Below are positions 63,943 through 64,000 of a stretch of DNA of 64,000 bases, one piece after another. Numbering within the stretch: position 1 is the first letter of the stretch; each line of letters opens with the position of its first letter. The stretch covers positions 704,797 through 768,796 of the forward strand of contig NZ_AUFX01000003.1 of assembly GCF_000426725.1 (NCBI RefSeq), read 5' to 3'. The DNA comes from Sporocytophaga myxococcoides DSM 11118. GTDB taxonomy: Bacteria; Bacteroidota; Bacteroidia; Cytophagales; Cytophagaceae. Made by a program: the position numbers and the translations under genes. A model generated the notes under the pieces. That model was given only the letters and a program-made list of their open reading frames with translations. It was not told where the DNA came from and did not search any database.

Positions 63943-64000
63943 GGAAAGTCTACGGGTAATTAGTATTGCTCAGCTTAGGACATTACTGTCTTTACACCTG
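63943..64000 (-). rRNA. rrl: 23S ribosomal RNA (3' end, runs off the window)
   Basis: On the minus strand the last 58 bases read from CAGGTGTAAAGACAGTAATG to CTAAGCTGAGCAATACTAAT and end near CCGTAGACTTTCC. This is the conserved 3' end of 23S rRNA, followed by a 23S-5S spacer of about 100 bases. The boundary is approximate. Confidence 0.88.

Overview
The window reads as a chromosomal segment of an AT-rich gliding-type Bacteroidota, most like the Cytophagales. The evidence is direct. Several secreted proteins end in type IX secretion (T9SS) sorting domains. A PorP/SprF-family protein lies beside a 2,749-residue cell-surface protein with a CHU_C (gliding-motility-associated) C-terminus. Promoters match the Bacteroidota -7 consensus TAnnTTTG, and classical Shine-Dalgarno sites are scarce. 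The genus cannot be fixed from the sequence alone.

Region 1 (1-8,100) is accessory. It holds a VOC protein, a Bacteroidota hypothetical, a strictly phased 21-bp repeat array, copies of a 239-bp dispersed repeat (one split by a 183-bp MITE-like insertion with a 7-bp target duplication), a frameshifted nuclease remnant, and a divergent HxlR regulator/NmrA-type reductase pair with two palindromic operators. Exonuclease III and a small ABM/Fe-alcohol dehydrogenase operon close it.

Region 2 (8,100-25,000) is a secretome and variable region. It has a lipid-anchor-free exported protein, three large T9SS cargo proteins (LamG/SdrD-B, leucine-rich-repeat, beta-helix), and a protein built of five tandem sorting-domain-like modules. 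It also has a carrier-domain-like membrane protein, a decapitated T9SS cargo gene, several orphan immunity-like proteins and a divergent indoleamine 2,3-dioxygenase homologue. Region 3 (24,061-33,474) is the PorP/SprF gene and the giant adhesin-like gene, which contains an internal triplet duplication of Ig-like units.

Region 4 (33,475-63,516) is mostly conserved core or semi-core: tRNA-Met, START-like protein, lipoprotein hydrolase, HU, RND/MMPL transporter, two cation diffusion facilitators, metallo-beta-lactamase protein, M48 protease lipoprotein, class II photolyase, acylphosphatase plus macro-domain pair, PAP2 and YihY membrane proteins, response regulator, adenylosuccinate lyase, and a glycogen-debranching-like/GT4 pair. 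It ends with a tight four-gene minus-strand operon: BatA-like membrane protein, dihydroorotase lacking its HxH metal motif, and two family-2 glycosyltransferases.

Region 5 (63,690-64,000) is the 3' end of an rRNA operon on the minus strand (23S end, 5S, terminator).

The most interesting signals are the MITE inside the 239-bp repeat, the 21-bp phased palindromic arrays, the tandem sorting-domain protein, the divergent IDO homologue with a displaced heme-ligand histidine, and the repeat/hairpin-rich gap at 34.1-34.5 kb. No complete new defence or mobile system with its own enzymes was found.
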